Shown here: positions 12,353 through 19,314 of the stretch, piece by piece
Layout: every line of letters begins with the position of its first letter
Position numbering within the stretch: the first letter of the stretch is position 1
Origin: JAHIYG01 sp041306075
GTDB taxonomy: Archaea > Altiarchaeota > Altiarchaeia > IMC4 > SCGC-AAA252-I15
NCBI GenBank assembly: GCA_041306075.1
Contig: JBFYKH010000030.1
Coordinates: 1-19,351 of the forward strand
Direction of reading: 5' to 3'
DNA: 19,351 nt
Translations under genes and position numbers: made by a program
The notes under the pieces: model-generated
Database searches by the model: none
What the model was told of the DNA's origin: nothing
What the model saw: only the letters and a program-made list of their open reading frames with translations

Positions 12353-12385
12353 TGTGCGGCAATGAAGCCAGTCTTCAGCCGCACA
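12353..12385. terminator. Long hairpin before the 88-aa gene
   Basis: TGTGCGGC (12353-12360) pairs with GCCGCACA (12378-12385), and inside it TGAAG (12363-12367) pairs with CTTCA (12373-12377); bulge AA, loop CCAGT. The stem totals 13 bp, followed after 5 nt by a T-run that is also the next TATA box. It could end transcription from the purP side; it could also belong to the hairpin family here. Confidence 0.45.
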
Positions 12386-12390
12386 TCCGG

Positions 12391-12400
12391 TTTTTATATG
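12391..12400 (+). promoter_or_regulatory. TATA box of the 88-aa/DUF167 pair
   Basis: TTTTTATATG predicts transcription start near 12422, which gives a leader of about 27 nt. That agrees with the Shine-Dalgarno sequence present in this leader. Confidence 0.5.
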
Positions 12401-12437
12401 GCTCAAGCGAATATATTGTCAATAATTCTCGGATTTT

Positions 12438-12444
12438 GAGGTGA
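12438..12444 (+). promoter_or_regulatory. Strong ribosome binding site
   Basis: GAGGTGA lies 4 nt before ATG 12449. It is one of the few clear Shine-Dalgarno sites in this mostly leaderless window. Confidence 0.6.
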
Positions 12445-12448
12445 AATA

Positions 12449-12715
12449 ATGGGTGACAGAGAACCTGCCGCCGGCGTGAACCCGGATAGGATAGGCATAT
12501 ACATGGATGTCTTGGACAACATAATCAGCGACCTGAACGATAACCCGGAGCTGCAGAAGATTTTCGGGGTCCCGGTCTCGAGGGGGCTTGTTATCGTAGC
12601 TGACAACAACGACCTCAGGATAGAGGAGGGCGGCCGCGTCAGCCTGACTGACGAGCAGCAGAACACCTTCCTGAGGATACTCGACGACGTGATAAAGGCG
12701 AACTCGGTCCAGTGA
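12449..12715 (+). CDS. Small acidic protein of unknown function
   Basis: 88 residues, acidic, probably mixed helix/strand: DRIGIYMDVLDNIISDLNDN, then VSRGLVIVADNNDLRIEEGG, then a helix with TDEQQNTFLRILDDVIKA. Not recognised; no Cys, no membrane segment. Its stop overlaps the start of the DUF167 gene (TGATG), so the two are translationally coupled. The strong ribosome site suggests good expression. Confidence 0.75.
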   Translation: MGDREPAAGVNPDRIGIYMDVLDNIISDLNDNPELQKIFGVPVSRGLVIVADNNDLRIEEGGRVSLTDEQQNTFLRILDDVIKANSVQ

Positions 12716-13002
12716 TGGAAGGCGCCCCCGCCCGCAGGAAGGGGGACGGCGTCCTGTTGGACGTGCACGTAGCCCCTAACGCGCGGGAGGAATCCATATC
12801 GTTTGCGGACGGCATCGTCCGCGTGAGGACCAGGGAGCCCCCCGACAAGGGGAAGGCCAACAAGGCGGTCCTCAAGATGGTTGGAGGGGTCTTTGGACCT
12901 TGCGACATCGTCTCTGGCCTGGCGTCCAGGAGGAAGACCCTCCTGGTCAGAAACGCCGGATTGGACGAGGTATGCGCGGTTCTAAGGCGTATGGGGGGCT
13001 GA
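12715..13002 (+). CDS. DUF167/UPF0235 (YggU-type) protein
   Basis: 95 residues with the family hallmarks: an opening strand VLLDVHVAPNAREESI, then PPDKGKANKAVLKMVGG (the conserved P-x-D-G/K-x-A-N-x-A helix) and SRRKTLLV. The family is small, cytosolic, widespread in bacteria and archaea, and without an agreed function. ATG 12715 shares its A with the stop of the 88-aa gene; the GTG one codon upstream is less likely. Likely in one operon with the 88-aa gene. Confidence 0.88.
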   Translation: MEGAPARRKGDGVLLDVHVAPNAREESISFADGIVRVRTREPPDKGKANKAVLKMVGGVFGPCDIVSGLASRRKTLLVRNAGLDEVCAVLRRMGG

Positions 13003-13017
13003 AAGACTCAGTGGCGG

Positions 13018-13026
13018 GGTATATAA
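13018..13026 (+). promoter_or_regulatory. TATA box upstream of the dnaG leader
   Basis: GGTATATAA is a near-ideal TATA box, predicting transcription start near 13049. That is 143 nt before the dnaG ATG, a long leader compared with the leaderless neighbours. Confidence 0.65.
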
Positions 13027-13049
13027 GCCGCGACTGCGTAAGGTTAAGC

Positions 13050-13160
13050 GTCAAATTCCCAAGTCAGGAATTTCACTTTCATCAGATTCGCTGTTGAATA
13101 GGGGCATGCGGCATGAGGTTGTGTTGCCGCCGCAGAGGCCGCTGTGTTCTTGACTTGAGC
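13050..13160 (+). ncRNA. Structured dnaG leader or small RNA
   Basis: The predicted transcript folds around an 11-bp closing stem, CAAGTCAGGAA (13060-13070) with TTCTTGACTTG (13147-13157), one G-T pair. Inside is a 6-bp stem, GCGGCA (13108-13113) with TGCCGC (13125-13130). A competing local stem, AAATTCC (13053-13059) with GGAATTT (13067-13073), would break the closing stem, as in a switch. A ribosome site follows 21 nt after the structure. It matches no RNA family I recognise (not C/D box, SRP, RNase P or 5S). It could be an autoregulatory leader or an independent RNA. Confidence 0.45.
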
Positions 13161-13178
13161 GTAAAGCAGGTGAAAAAG

Positions 13179-13188
13179 GGAGGGATGA
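13179..13188 (+). promoter_or_regulatory. Ribosome binding site of dnaG
   Basis: GGAGGGATGA lies just before ATG 13192. It agrees with a leadered transcript and decides the start. Confidence 0.5.
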
Positions 13189-13191
13189 TTT

Positions 13192-14370
13192 ATGGCTAAA
13201 GCGCCAGCAGACACAATCAAGTACAACATATATGCGGAGATAACGATTGACGGAGTAGTTGAGAAGCCAGACGTGGTTGGGGCCTTGTTCGGCCAGTCCG
13301 AGGGACTGTTGGGCGAGGAGCTCGAGCTCAGGGACCTGCAGAAGACGGGGAGGATAGGGAGGATCGAGGTCGACATCAAGACCAAGGCCGGGAAGTCCGC
13401 GGGGACTGTGGTAGTGCCCTCGAGCCTGGACATGGTTGAGACGTCGATAATCGCCGCCACCATAGAGACGGTGGACAGGGTGGGGCCGTGCAACGCGCAC
13501 ATCAGGGTCACGAACGTCGTAGACGCCAGAAACAGCAAGCGTAAGGTGATGGCTGACAGGGCGAAGGAGATTCTGAAGAAGCTCATGCACGAGGAGATAC
13601 CGGAGAGCATGGAGCTCGTGGAGGAGGTAAGGAAGTCCGTGCAGCTGTCGGAGATAACCCTTTACAAGGGTCTTCCGTCCGGGCCTGCGGTAGAGGAGTC
13701 CGACTCCATAATACTCGTGGAAGGCCGTGCGGACGTCCTGGCGCTCCTGCGCTGCGGCATAAAGAACGCGGTAGCAGTCGGCGGCACGAACATACCGAAG
13801 ACCGTCTCGGAGCTTTCGAGGAGCAAGACCGCGATAGCGTTCCTGGACGGCGACCGCGGAGGCGACATAATACTGAAGGAGCTGTCGCAGACGTCGGACA
13901 TAGACTTCATAGCGAGGGCGCCGCCGGGGAAGGAGGTCGAGGACCTCGGCAAGAAGGAGATTATCATGGCGCTGAGGAAGAAGGTGCCGACCGAGCAGAC
14001 GCGCAACGGCCATGGCAGGAAAGGCGAGTTCAGGGACGAGTTCAGGGAGGTCGTGGAGCCGCAGGAGCCGGAAGCCACCCCCCAGGACCTGATGCCGGAG
14101 CTCGCGTCCGTGAAGGGGAGGCTCAACGCCAAGCTTTACGACGCCGAGAAGAAGGTCGTGGCCGAGGTGGAGATAAAGGACCTCATCAACACCCTCGGGA
14201 CCGTGCAGCCGACGTACATAGTCCTCGATGGGATAATCACCCAGAGGCTGGTGGACGCCGCAAGCCGCGCGAAGGTGAAGGCGCTCATAGGAGTCAACAC
14301 CGCCGCGGACATAAAGAGCACGTACGGAATAACCGTGCTGACGGAAGGCCAGGACGCGCCAAGGGTCTGA
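13192..14370 (+). CDS. dnaG: Archaeal DnaG-type primase / exosome subunit
   Basis: The archaeal DnaG protein has a Toprim domain and is best known as a subunit of the RNA exosome, promoting poly(A)-rich RNA decay; primase activity has also been reported. 392 residues, usual length. The N-terminal domain includes KYNIYAEITIDGVVEKPDVVGALFGQ in its first 35 residues. The Toprim is at about 170-265, with Glu in ILVEGRADV (E177) and the D-x-D pair in FLDGDRGG (D219, D221). A charged linker (265-300) precedes the C-terminal domain (MPELASVKGRL onward). All catalytic acidic residues are present. Preceded by a long structured leader and followed by three tandem hairpins, one containing the stop codon. 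Identity is secure. Confidence 0.95.
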   Translation: MAKAPADTIKYNIYAEITIDGVVEKPDVVGALFGQSEGLLGEELELRDLQKTGRIGRIEVDIKTKAGKSAGTVVVPSSLDMVETSIIAATIETVDRVGPCNAHIRVTNVVDARNSKRKVMADRAKEILKKLMHEEIPESMELVEEVRKSVQLSEITLYKGLPSGPAVEESDSIILVEGRADVLALLRCGIKNAVAVGGTNIPKTVSELSRSKTAIAFLDGDRGGDIILKELSQTSDIDFIARAPPGKEVEDLGKKEIIMALRKKVPTEQTRNGHGRKGEFRDEFREVVEPQEPEATPQDLMPELASVKGRLNAKLYDAEKKVVAEVEIKDLINTLGTVQPTYIVLDGIITQRLVDAASRAKVKALIGVNTAADIKSTYGITVLTEGQDAPRV

Positions 14371-14444
14371 TTTGCTCAGACAGGCATACCCCGCAGCTTG
14401 CTGCGGGGTTCTTAACTTTCCAGGTTGCGCGCCTTGCGGCGCGC
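14365..14444. terminator. Three tandem hairpins between dnaG and the Lon-like gene
   Basis: H0: GTCTGA (14365-14370, includes the dnaG stop) with TCAGAC (14376-14381). H1: ACCCCGCAGC (14388-14397) with GCTGCGGGGT (14400-14409), a perfect 10-bp palindrome around TT. H2: GCGCGCC (14427-14433) with GGCGCGC (14438-14444), loop TTGC. A T-rich stretch follows H1, so H1 may terminate dnaG transcription. The paired perfect hairpins recall the purP elements but lack their shared sequence, and I find no duplicated dnaG tail. Confidence 0.55.
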
Positions 14445-14450
14445 AGCCCG

Positions 14451-14458
14451 TATTTTAA
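14451..14458 (+). promoter_or_regulatory. TATA box of the Lon-like gene
   Basis: TATTTTAA is centred 25-26 bp before the GTG at 14480 and about 31 bp before ATG 14486. It starts 7 nt after the last tandem hairpin. Confidence 0.5.
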
Positions 14459-14479
14459 CGAGCGCGCACACTCTTATTA

Positions 14480-15952
14480 GTGGACATGCTACTCTCCAGG
14501 ATAAAGTCTACGGCCGAGGTTCCGATACCTGACAACCCGATAGACAGGATAATAGGCCAGGAGAAGGCCATCGAGAAGGTGAGGGTGGCTGTCAGGCAGA
14601 GGAGGAACCTGCTCCTCGTGGGGCCGCCGGGGGTGGGCAAGAGCATGCTCGCGCAGGCCATGGCCCACAGCCTCCCGAAGCCGGAGCATCAGGTAAGCGT
14701 CCTGCACAACCCCAAGAACCCCAACAAGCCCCTCGTGGAGGTGAAGGGGAGGGCGGAGTTGGAGTCCCGGGCAGCGAGCGAGAGGCAGGTCCTCGGCAGG
14801 ATAGTCTCGCCCATGGAGGTGCCGTCGTTCGTCGCCGAGCGCCTGGGTTTCCGCTGCCCAAGCTGCGGCTCCCTCAGCGGCTCAGAGTACATGACGTGCC
14901 CCGAGTGCGGAGCCGGGAAGGCGGGAAAGCTCATGAAGAGCCGGAAACAGAACCCGCTCAACAACATGCTGACTGACGTCTTCGAGCTAGGCGCAGCAAA
15001 GCCGGACATCGAGGTGCAGACCACGAGGATAAGCCCTGGCGGCCAGGAGGAGGTGATACTCTACCAGCGGCTCGCCGACGGGAAGGTGAGGGTGATGGAC
15101 CAGAAGGCCCTAGACGAGGCCAGGAAGGTCGGCGAGAAGGAGCTCCGCCACGTCATCGTCCCACTCGACAGGAAGAACTTCGTCCACATGAGCGGGGCCA
15201 GCGAGGTCGAGCTCCTCGGCGACGTCAGGCACGACCCCTATGGGATGCACCCGGAGATAGGGACGCCCGCGTACCTGCGGGTGATAGCCGGCGCCATACA
15301 CGAGGCCCATGAGGGCGTCCTGTTCATCGACGAGCTGCCGCACCTGGACAACCTCCAGAATTACATACTGACTGCGATGCAGGAAAAGAACTTCCCCATC
15401 ACGGGGAGGAATCCGCAGTCCGCCGGGGCGTCGGTCAAGGTCGAGGGGGTGCCGTGCGACTTCCTCTTCGTCGGCGCCTGCAACATAATCGACGTCCCGA
15501 AGATTCTGCCGCCCCTGCGCTCGAGGATTGTGGGCAACGGCTACGAGATACTGCTTGAGGCTTCCATGGAGGACACGCCTGGCAACCGCGACAGGATACT
15601 CCAGTTCATAGCCCAGGAGATAGTGGTGGACGGGAGGATACCGCACGCTACGGCGGAGGTCGTCAGGATAATCGTGGAGGAGGCGAGGAGGAGGGCTGAG
15701 TCCGTAGACGGCGCCAAGAACTCGCTGACCCTCAGGCTCAGGGACTTGGGCGGTGCGGTGAGGCTGGCCGGGGACCTGGCCGTGGTCGAGGGGACGAAGT
15801 ACATCGAGGCCGAACACATCAGGAAGAGCCTCAGGGAGTCGAAGTCCATAGAGCATCAGCTTCAGGAGCGCTACGGCAGCGTGTACAACGGCATGGGGAA
15901 GGACGCCGCCAACAATGTGAGCGGGGATTCCGCGGACAAGAGCTACGGGTGA
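14480..15952 (+). CDS. Lon-family AAA+ ATPase lacking the protease domain, with zinc ribbon
   Basis: 490 residues similar to the ATPase part of archaeal LonB. Walker A GPPGVGKS (48-55), Walker B GVLFIDEL (279-286), sensor-1-like ACNIID (N335) and arginine finger LRSRI (346-350) are intact. Between the Walker motifs, where membrane-bound LonB carries transmembrane helices, there is instead a zinc ribbon with C126, C129, C140 and C143. The chain ends at SIEHQLQERYGSVYNG plus a short polar tail, just where the S16 protease domain would begin; no Ser-Lys dyad is encoded, and the next gene starts 6 nt later, so this is a stable architecture, not a frameshift. Probably a soluble unfoldase or remodelling ATPase. 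Start GTG 14480 or ATG 14486. Codon use is like its neighbours. Not annotated as lonB because proteolysis is not expected. Confidence 0.85.
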   Translation: MDMLLSRIKSTAEVPIPDNPIDRIIGQEKAIEKVRVAVRQRRNLLLVGPPGVGKSMLAQAMAHSLPKPEHQVSVLHNPKNPNKPLVEVKGRAELESRAASERQVLGRIVSPMEVPSFVAERLGFRCPSCGSLSGSEYMTCPECGAGKAGKLMKSRKQNPLNNMLTDVFELGAAKPDIEVQTTRISPGGQEEVILYQRLADGKVRVMDQKALDEARKVGEKELRHVIVPLDRKNFVHMSGASEVELLGDVRHDPYGMHPEIGTPAYLRVIAGAIHEAHEGVLFIDELPHLDNLQNYILTAMQEKNFPITGRNPQSAGASVKVEGVPCDFLFVGACNIIDVPKILPPLRSRIVGNGYEILLEASMEDTPGNRDRILQFIAQEIVVDGRIPHATAEVVRIIVEEARRRAESVDGAKNSLTLRLRDLGGAVRLAGDLAVVEGTKYIEAEHIRKSLRESKSIEHQLQERYGSVYNGMGKDAANNVSGDSADKSYG

Positions 15953-15958
15953 GGGGGG

Positions 15959-17302
15959 GTGGCTTCCAGTATCCGCCGGAGGGTGGTGCTGGTGGCAGCG
16001 CCTTTCGGCGAGGTCCCGGGCAGGGGCGGAAGGTATTATACGACGATTCCGCTCGGAACCGCTTATCTGGCTTCTGCGCTCCTTAAAGCGGGCTTGGAGG
16101 TTGATGTCGTAGACTGCAACGTAGAACCGCACTCGCCCGATGAGTTGGCCGACCGGGTGGCCTCCAACCCCCCGGATATCGTGGGTTTGTCGGTCACTAC
16201 GCCCTCAGCCAGGTATTGCAGGGAGTTCGTGTCGGCGTTGAGGGGGAGGGGGGTCTCTTCCACTATTGCCGCGGGCGGCGCCCATGTGACAGCCGACCCC
16301 GAGGATGCGAGGCTGATTGGGGGGGACGTCCGCTTCATAGGCGAGGCGGAATACAGTTTCAGGGAGTATTGCCTTCAGGGGGGGTCTGAGTGCGTCGTCA
16401 AGTGCCCGCCGGTCCAGGATATCGACTCCCTCCCCCATCCCGCACGCCACTTGTTCAAGGGGGGCCGTTACGCGTTCGTCCCCGTGGCCGCGTCCAGGGG
16501 ATGCCCTTTCGGCTGCGTCTACTGCTGCATGGCCGGCAGCGGATACAGGAGGAGGAGCCTGGACGGGTTGCGGTCGGAGTTGGAGGAGTTGGTTGGGATA
16601 AAACCAAAATCTATCGATTTCATCGATGACACATTCAGTGTGGACAGGGATTATGCGCTGGGCGTGGCCGGCCTCATGTCCGGGTACGGGGTCCCGTGGG
16701 CCTGCACTACGAGGGCGGACATGGTGGACGGGGAGATGATAGGCAGGTTCGCGGAGTGCGGGTGCATGCACATGAGCTTCGGGGTCGAGTCCGGCGACGA
16801 AAAAGTTAGGCACTACGCGGGGAAAGGCGTCTCCGACGGGACGATAAAGGCGGCGTTCGAGTCGTGCAGGGACGCCGGCATAAAGACCAGGGCCTACATG
16901 ATGCTCGGCCTGCCCGGGGACACGCGACAGACCATGGAGGCTGGCCGGGAATTCATGGACTACATAGAGCCCGACGACGTCCAGTACACCCCGCCGGTGC
17001 CTTACCCGGGGACGAGACTGATGGAGGCCGCGGTGCGCGAAGGCAGGGTCGCACCGACCGTATGGGGTGATTACACACTAGGCAAGGTTGGAATCCCGGT
17101 GTATTCCCCGGAGGGCTTCAGCGGCGGGGACATCATAGCGCTGTGCGAGGTGGCGCAGAGGAGCTTCCAAGCTAACCCGGGGAGGATGATGAGGCGGCTC
17201 GCATCGTCCGGGACATGGGCCGAGGCCGGGGAAACCCTGATGGCAGCCCTGGCCCTGGGCGCCGAACCCTTATTTAACAAACGACGTAAATTATCCAACT
17301 GA
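15959..17302 (+). CDS. Radical SAM protein with B12-binding-like N-terminal domain
   Basis: 447 residues. The N-terminal Rossmann-like region (residues 8-140: IPLGTAYLASALLKAGLEVDVVD, PPDIVGLSVTT, FIGEAEYSF) is of the cobalamin-binding type. The radical SAM core opens with C182-x3-C186-x2-C189 in RGCPFGCVYC, then SIDFIDDTF and HMSFGVESG. The canonical cobalamin D-x-H-x-x-G is not visible, so B12 may not bind through the usual His. Likely a class B-style methylase/ligase or a related Fe-S enzyme; the substrate is unknown. The GTG start lies 6 nt after the Lon-like stop, behind a G-rich stretch that could serve as a ribosome site. The stop overlaps the next ATG (TGATG). Confidence 0.88.
   Translation: MASSIRRRVVLVAAPFGEVPGRGGRYYTTIPLGTAYLASALLKAGLEVDVVDCNVEPHSPDELADRVASNPPDIVGLSVTTPSARYCREFVSALRGRGVSSTIAAGGAHVTADPEDARLIGGDVRFIGEAEYSFREYCLQGGSECVVKCPPVQDIDSLPHPARHLFKGGRYAFVPVAASRGCPFGCVYCCMAGSGYRRRSLDGLRSELEELVGIKPKSIDFIDDTFSVDRDYALGVAGLMSGYGVPWACTTRADMVDGEMIGRFAECGCMHMSFGVESGDEKVRHYAGKGVSDGTIKAAFESCRDAGIKTRAYMMLGLPGDTRQTMEAGREFMDYIEPDDVQYTPPVPYPGTRLMEAAVREGRVAPTVWGDYTLGKVGIPVYSPEGFSGGDIIALCEVAQRSFQANPGRMMRRLASSGTWAEAGETLMAALALGAEPLFNKRRKLSN
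17271..17277 (+). promoter_or_regulatory. Internal TATA box of nadX
   Basis: TATTTAA lies inside the last codons of the radical SAM gene, about 28 bp before the nadX ATG, so nadX may also be transcribed on its own. Confidence 0.45.
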
Positions 17303-18117
17303 TGGAGAAACTCGGATTCGGCCTGATAGGGTGCGGGGCAATCGGCTCCGAGATAGCCAGGGCCTTCGACTCCGGCGTCATCAAAGGCAGGCTGGCTTGC
17401 GTGTACGACGCAGACGAGGGCAGGGCCAGGGCGCTGGCTGGGTCAATGAAACAGAGGCCTGAGGTGTCCGCCTCCGCCCCGCATCTCATAGGCAAGGCCG
17501 ACTTCGTCATCGAGGCCGCGAGCCAGGACGCGGTGAGGGCGTACGCGCCGGACGCCGTCAAGGCCGGGAAAAGCATCCTGGTCATGAGCGTCGGCGCCCT
17601 CCTGGACCAGAAGTTCAGGGACAAGCTGGTCGCGGAGGCTGAGAGGACGTCCGCTGTCATACACATCCCGGCCGGGGCGCTTGCCGGGATAGACGGGATA
17701 TCCGCTGCGGCCTTGAATAGCATGGAGGAGTTGACACTGACGACTACCAAGCCGCCGGCAGGGCTGAAGGGGGTGAAGTACCTCCTGGGCCGCGGACTGG
17801 ACGTCGACCTGATAACCCAGCCGACAGTCGTCTTCGAAGGCTCGTCCGAGGATGCGGTCAGGCACTTCCCGAAGAACGTGAACGTCGCCGCGACAGTTGC
17901 GCTGGCCGCTTCGGGGCCGGTGAGGGTGAGGGTGGTGGCCGACCCGAAGGCGAGGGCGAACACCCATGAGATCCACGCCAGGGGCGCATTCGGCGAGATT
18001 GATGTGAGGGTCCATAACCTCCCTTCGCCGTCGAACCCGGCCACTTCGCAGCTTGCAGCGCTTTCCGCGGTGTCGGTGCTGAAGGGTCTGTGCGGGCGCG
18101 TCAGAGTCGGTGGTTAG
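17302..18117 (+). CDS. nadX: L-aspartate dehydrogenase
   Basis: Oxidises L-aspartate to iminosuccinate with NAD(P), feeding quinolinate synthase in NAD synthesis. 271 residues, typical length. N-terminal Rossmann fold with GLIGCGAIG (7-15) and acidic D36/D38 after the second strand. Family signatures: IPAGALAGIDG (122-132), PKNVNVAATVALA (190-202) and the catalytic-His region ANTHEIHARGAFGE (219-232, H222 the likely catalytic residue). ATG overlaps the radical SAM stop by one base. Possible partner genes (nadA, nadC) are not in the window; the Nfu-type carrier two genes on could help the Fe-S enzyme NadA (inference). Confidence 0.92.
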   Translation: MEKLGFGLIGCGAIGSEIARAFDSGVIKGRLACVYDADEGRARALAGSMKQRPEVSASAPHLIGKADFVIEAASQDAVRAYAPDAVKAGKSILVMSVGALLDQKFRDKLVAEAERTSAVIHIPAGALAGIDGISAAALNSMEELTLTTTKPPAGLKGVKYLLGRGLDVDLITQPTVVFEGSSEDAVRHFPKNVNVAATVALAASGPVRVRVVADPKARANTHEIHARGAFGEIDVRVHNLPSPSNPATSQLAALSAVSVLKGLCGRVRVGG

Positions 18118-18131
18118 GCACTACAGACTTC

Positions 18132-18138
18132 TTATAAA
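18132..18138 (+). promoter_or_regulatory. TATA box of the deoxyhypusine synthase gene
   Basis: TTATAAA is centred 29 bp before ATG 18164. It lies inside the longer frame that starts at 18110, which argues for the shorter protein. Confidence 0.5.
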
Positions 18139-18163
18139 CCCCGAATCAATGGTATCTCCTTGC

Positions 18164-19069
18164 ATGGAATATGTGAGGGACTACAGAATCGAAGGGGGGG
18201 AGACCGCATTCTCCCTCTCGGCGAAGATGGGGGGGTCCGGCTTCCAAGCCACCCACATAGCCGAAGCCGCCCGCGTCATCGGCGAGATGAAGTCCCAGGG
18301 CGCCAGAGTGTTCCTCTCGTTCACCGCTAACATGATGGCCTCCGGCATGAGGGGCCTACTGACCCAGCTCGTTGAGGAGGGATATGCCGATGCCGTGGTA
18401 ACGACCGGAGGCAGCCTGGACCACGACATCATAAGGTCGTACAAGCCCTACCTGCTCGGAAGCTTCGAGGAGGACGATGTGGGCCTCCACAAGAGAGGGG
18501 TCAACAGGATAGGGAACATACTCGTCCCGACGCAGCGGTACGTCATGCTGGAGAAGAAGGTGACGGCTATTTTCAAAGAGATGGGGGGTAAGAAAACCGC
18601 ACACTCACCGAGCGAGTTCGCGCAGGCCGCGGGCTCTGCACTGCCGGAAGGCTCATTCCTCAGGGCATGCCATGACAGGAAGGTCCCCGTCTTCTGCCCG
18701 GGGGTAATCGACGCGGCGCTCGGCATGCACCTCCTTTTCTACAGGCAGAGGAGGAGGGACTTCACAATAGACCCGACGCTGGACCTACAAAGGCTGGCGG
18801 ACATAGTCTACGACGCCAGGAAGACCGGCGGCATAATACTGGGCGGGGGGATATCGAAGCACCACACAATAGGCGTGAACCTACTTCGCGGCGGCCTCGA
18901 CTACGCAATTTACCTAACGACGGCGCAGGAGTACGACGGCAGCCTGTCAGGAGCCCGCGCCCGGGAGGCGAAGAGCTGGGGGAAAATCCGGGAGAAGGGG
19001 AGGACGGCGACGGTATACGGCGACGTGAGCGTCACGCTGCCGCTCGTCATGTCAGCCGTGTTAGGATAA
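18164..19069 (+). CDS. dys: Deoxyhypusine synthase
   Basis: Transfers the aminobutyl group of spermidine, using NAD, to a Lys of the archaeal initiation factor aIF5A. Family motifs: TGGSLDHDIIRS, the NAD-binding PGVIDAALG, and GGGISKHHTIGVN, whose Lys (K232 counted from this start) is the expected catalytic residue, plus the C-terminal TTAQEYDGSLSGA. The frame is open to GTG 18110, overlapping nadX by 8 nt; the TATA box at 18132 and typical N-termini (EYVRDYRIEGG) support ATG 18164, giving 301 residues. ATG 18149 is a further option. Active-site residues appear complete. The gene for aIF5A is not in the window. Confidence 0.92.
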   Translation: MEYVRDYRIEGGETAFSLSAKMGGSGFQATHIAEAARVIGEMKSQGARVFLSFTANMMASGMRGLLTQLVEEGYADAVVTTGGSLDHDIIRSYKPYLLGSFEEDDVGLHKRGVNRIGNILVPTQRYVMLEKKVTAIFKEMGGKKTAHSPSEFAQAAGSALPEGSFLRACHDRKVPVFCPGVIDAALGMHLLFYRQRRRDFTIDPTLDLQRLADIVYDARKTGGIILGGGISKHHTIGVNLLRGGLDYAIYLTTAQEYDGSLSGARAREAKSWGKIREKGRTATVYGDVSVTLPLVMSAVLG

Positions 19070-19073
19070 CAAA

Positions 19074-19292
19074 ATGAAAGAGGAGATAGAACGCGTGCTT
19101 GGGAAGGTCCGGCCGCTCCTGAAGATGGACGGCGGAGACGTGGAGCTTGTAGACGTCAGGGACGGCGTGGTAAAGGTCAGGCTGACCGGCGCATGCCACG
19201 GGTGCCCGATGAGCAAGATGACTCTCCAGCACACCATAGAGTATGCGCTGAAAAAGGAGATTACGTCCGTCAAGAAGGTGGAGTCCGTCTGA
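19074..19292 (+). CDS. Nfu/NifU C-terminal-type Fe-S scaffold
   Basis: 72 residues, the stand-alone NifU C-terminal domain. MDGGDVELVDVRDGVVKVRL is followed by the cluster-binding C41-x2-C44 in TGACHGCPMSKMTL. Such proteins carry or assemble 4Fe-4S clusters, usually as dimers. It starts 4 nt after the deoxyhypusine synthase stop and is probably co-transcribed. Client enzymes could include the radical SAM protein in this cluster (inference). Confidence 0.92.
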   Translation: MKEEIERVLGKVRPLLKMDGGDVELVDVRDGVVKVRLTGACHGCPMSKMTLQHTIEYALKKEITSVKKVESV

Positions 19293-19305
19293 GCTGGGCG
19301 GAAAC

Positions 19306-19314
19306 CTTATATTC
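19306..19314 (+). promoter_or_regulatory. TATA-like box near the window end
   Basis: CTTATATTC lies after the Nfu gene and probably belongs to a gene starting at or beyond the window edge. An ATG at 19348 is about 38 bp downstream. Nothing else is seen in 19293-19351. Confidence 0.4.

Noticed and set aside
12221..12439. 72-codon open frame across the hairpin element and tail copy
   Set aside because: It is in a different frame from the purP tail, is dictated by the hairpins, and its composition is not protein-like.
15110..16132. 340-codon minus-strand frame opposite the Lon-like gene
   Set aside because: Shadow of the AAA+ gene; rich in Arg, His and Pro with no recognisable domain.
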